A stretch of DNA of 64,000 nt from Bradyrhizobium sp. BTAi1 (lineage in GTDB: Bacteria; Pseudomonadota; Alphaproteobacteria; Rhizobiales; Xanthobacteraceae). The notes beneath the pieces are model-generated. The model worked only from the letters and a program-made list of their open reading frames with translations. It did not search any database and was not told the DNA's origin. A program made the translations under genes and the position numbers. The stretch is taken from positions 372,001 through 436,000 of the forward strand of contig NC_009485.1 of assembly GCF_000015165.1 (NCBI RefSeq). Direction: 5' to 3'. Below are positions 63,945 to 64,000 of the stretch, one piece after another; within the stretch, counting starts at the first letter, position 1, and the number at the start of each line of letters is the position of its first letter.

Positions 63945-64000
63945 ATGGTTCTACAACCCGAGACCCCGGCCCCGACCGAGCCCGAACGTGAGGGTGAGGT
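63945..64000 (+). CDS. Possible partial gene at the right edge
   Basis: ATG at 63945 opens a frame (MVLQPETPAPTEPEREGEV) that continues past the window, with AATAGG immediately upstream. Too short to identify; it may be an element gene divergent from the AlpA-like gene. Confidence 0.3.
   Translation, partial: MVLQPETPAPTEPEREGE

Noticed and set aside
61037..64000. Complete prophage
   Set aside because: No structural, lysis or replication genes are visible; only integration, TA and regulatory genes lie in the window.

Overview
The window is high-GC chromosomal DNA from an alphaproteobacterium, most likely Bradyrhizobium or a close relative. The evidence is gene order (ccmABCDG beside acnA; mdh-sucCD-sucA-odhB-SDR-lpdA; an F1-only atpHAGDC operon; proB-obgE and rpmA-rplU neighbours), protein character, and many short GC-rich palindromic repeats between genes. 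Almost all of it (1-60.9 kb) is conserved housekeeping DNA. The last 3 kb, after a tRNA-Ser gene, is the edge of an integrated mobile element.

Layout. 0-4 kb: mtaB (cut by the left edge), an RluA-type pseudouridine synthase carrying an in-frame repeat, ftsY, and ispZ/yciB. 4-7.3 kb: cytochrome c maturation genes ccmABCDG on the minus strand, with ccmA separated from ccmB by repeats. 7.4-10.3 kb: divergent acnA. 10.4-18 kb: DUF1223 and DUF2794 proteins, an acetyltransferase, a Bax-inhibitor-like protein, a YbbA/YbbP-type ABC system and divergent tesA. 18-30.2 kb: thpR, zapE, then malate dehydrogenase, succinyl-CoA synthetase and the whole 2-oxoglutarate dehydrogenase complex. 30.2-36 kb: two small membrane proteins, a XerC-type recombinase, priA and rlpA. 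36.4-41.7 kb: the F1 sector of ATP synthase. 41.8-54.2 kb: a membrane adenylate/guanylate cyclase, two RppH-type Nudix hydrolases, a cell-envelope set (YibQ-like, ctpA, envC), rlmH, rsfS, nadD, proA, a Phd/PemK-like toxin-antitoxin pair, proB. 54.3-60.7 kb: obgE, an EamA transporter, an acetyltransferase, rpmA, rplU, an unusual ROK-family protein and an outer-membrane beta-barrel protein. 60.9-64 kb: tRNA-Ser(CGA), a large serine recombinase, higBA, a small unknown gene and an AlpA-like regulator.

The genes largely form coherent modules: heme-protein assembly and an iron-sulfur enzyme share a control region with an Irr-type (ICE-like) palindrome; the TCA genes form one co-directional cluster; and the envelope genes overlap by 4 bases.

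Most notable observations: (1) the protein at 58423-59562 has the sequence motifs of a ROK kinase in circularly permuted order; (2) the RluA-family gene carries about 75 extra codons from an intergenic repeat without losing frame; (3) the cyclase at 41810-43471 places its catalytic domain at the N terminus and three cysteine-paired repeats beyond a single membrane helix; (4) the island recombinase takes its last ten codons and stop from the antisense strand of tRNA-Ser; (5) the outer-membrane protein gene has a perfect palindrome filling the spacer of a well-formed promoter.
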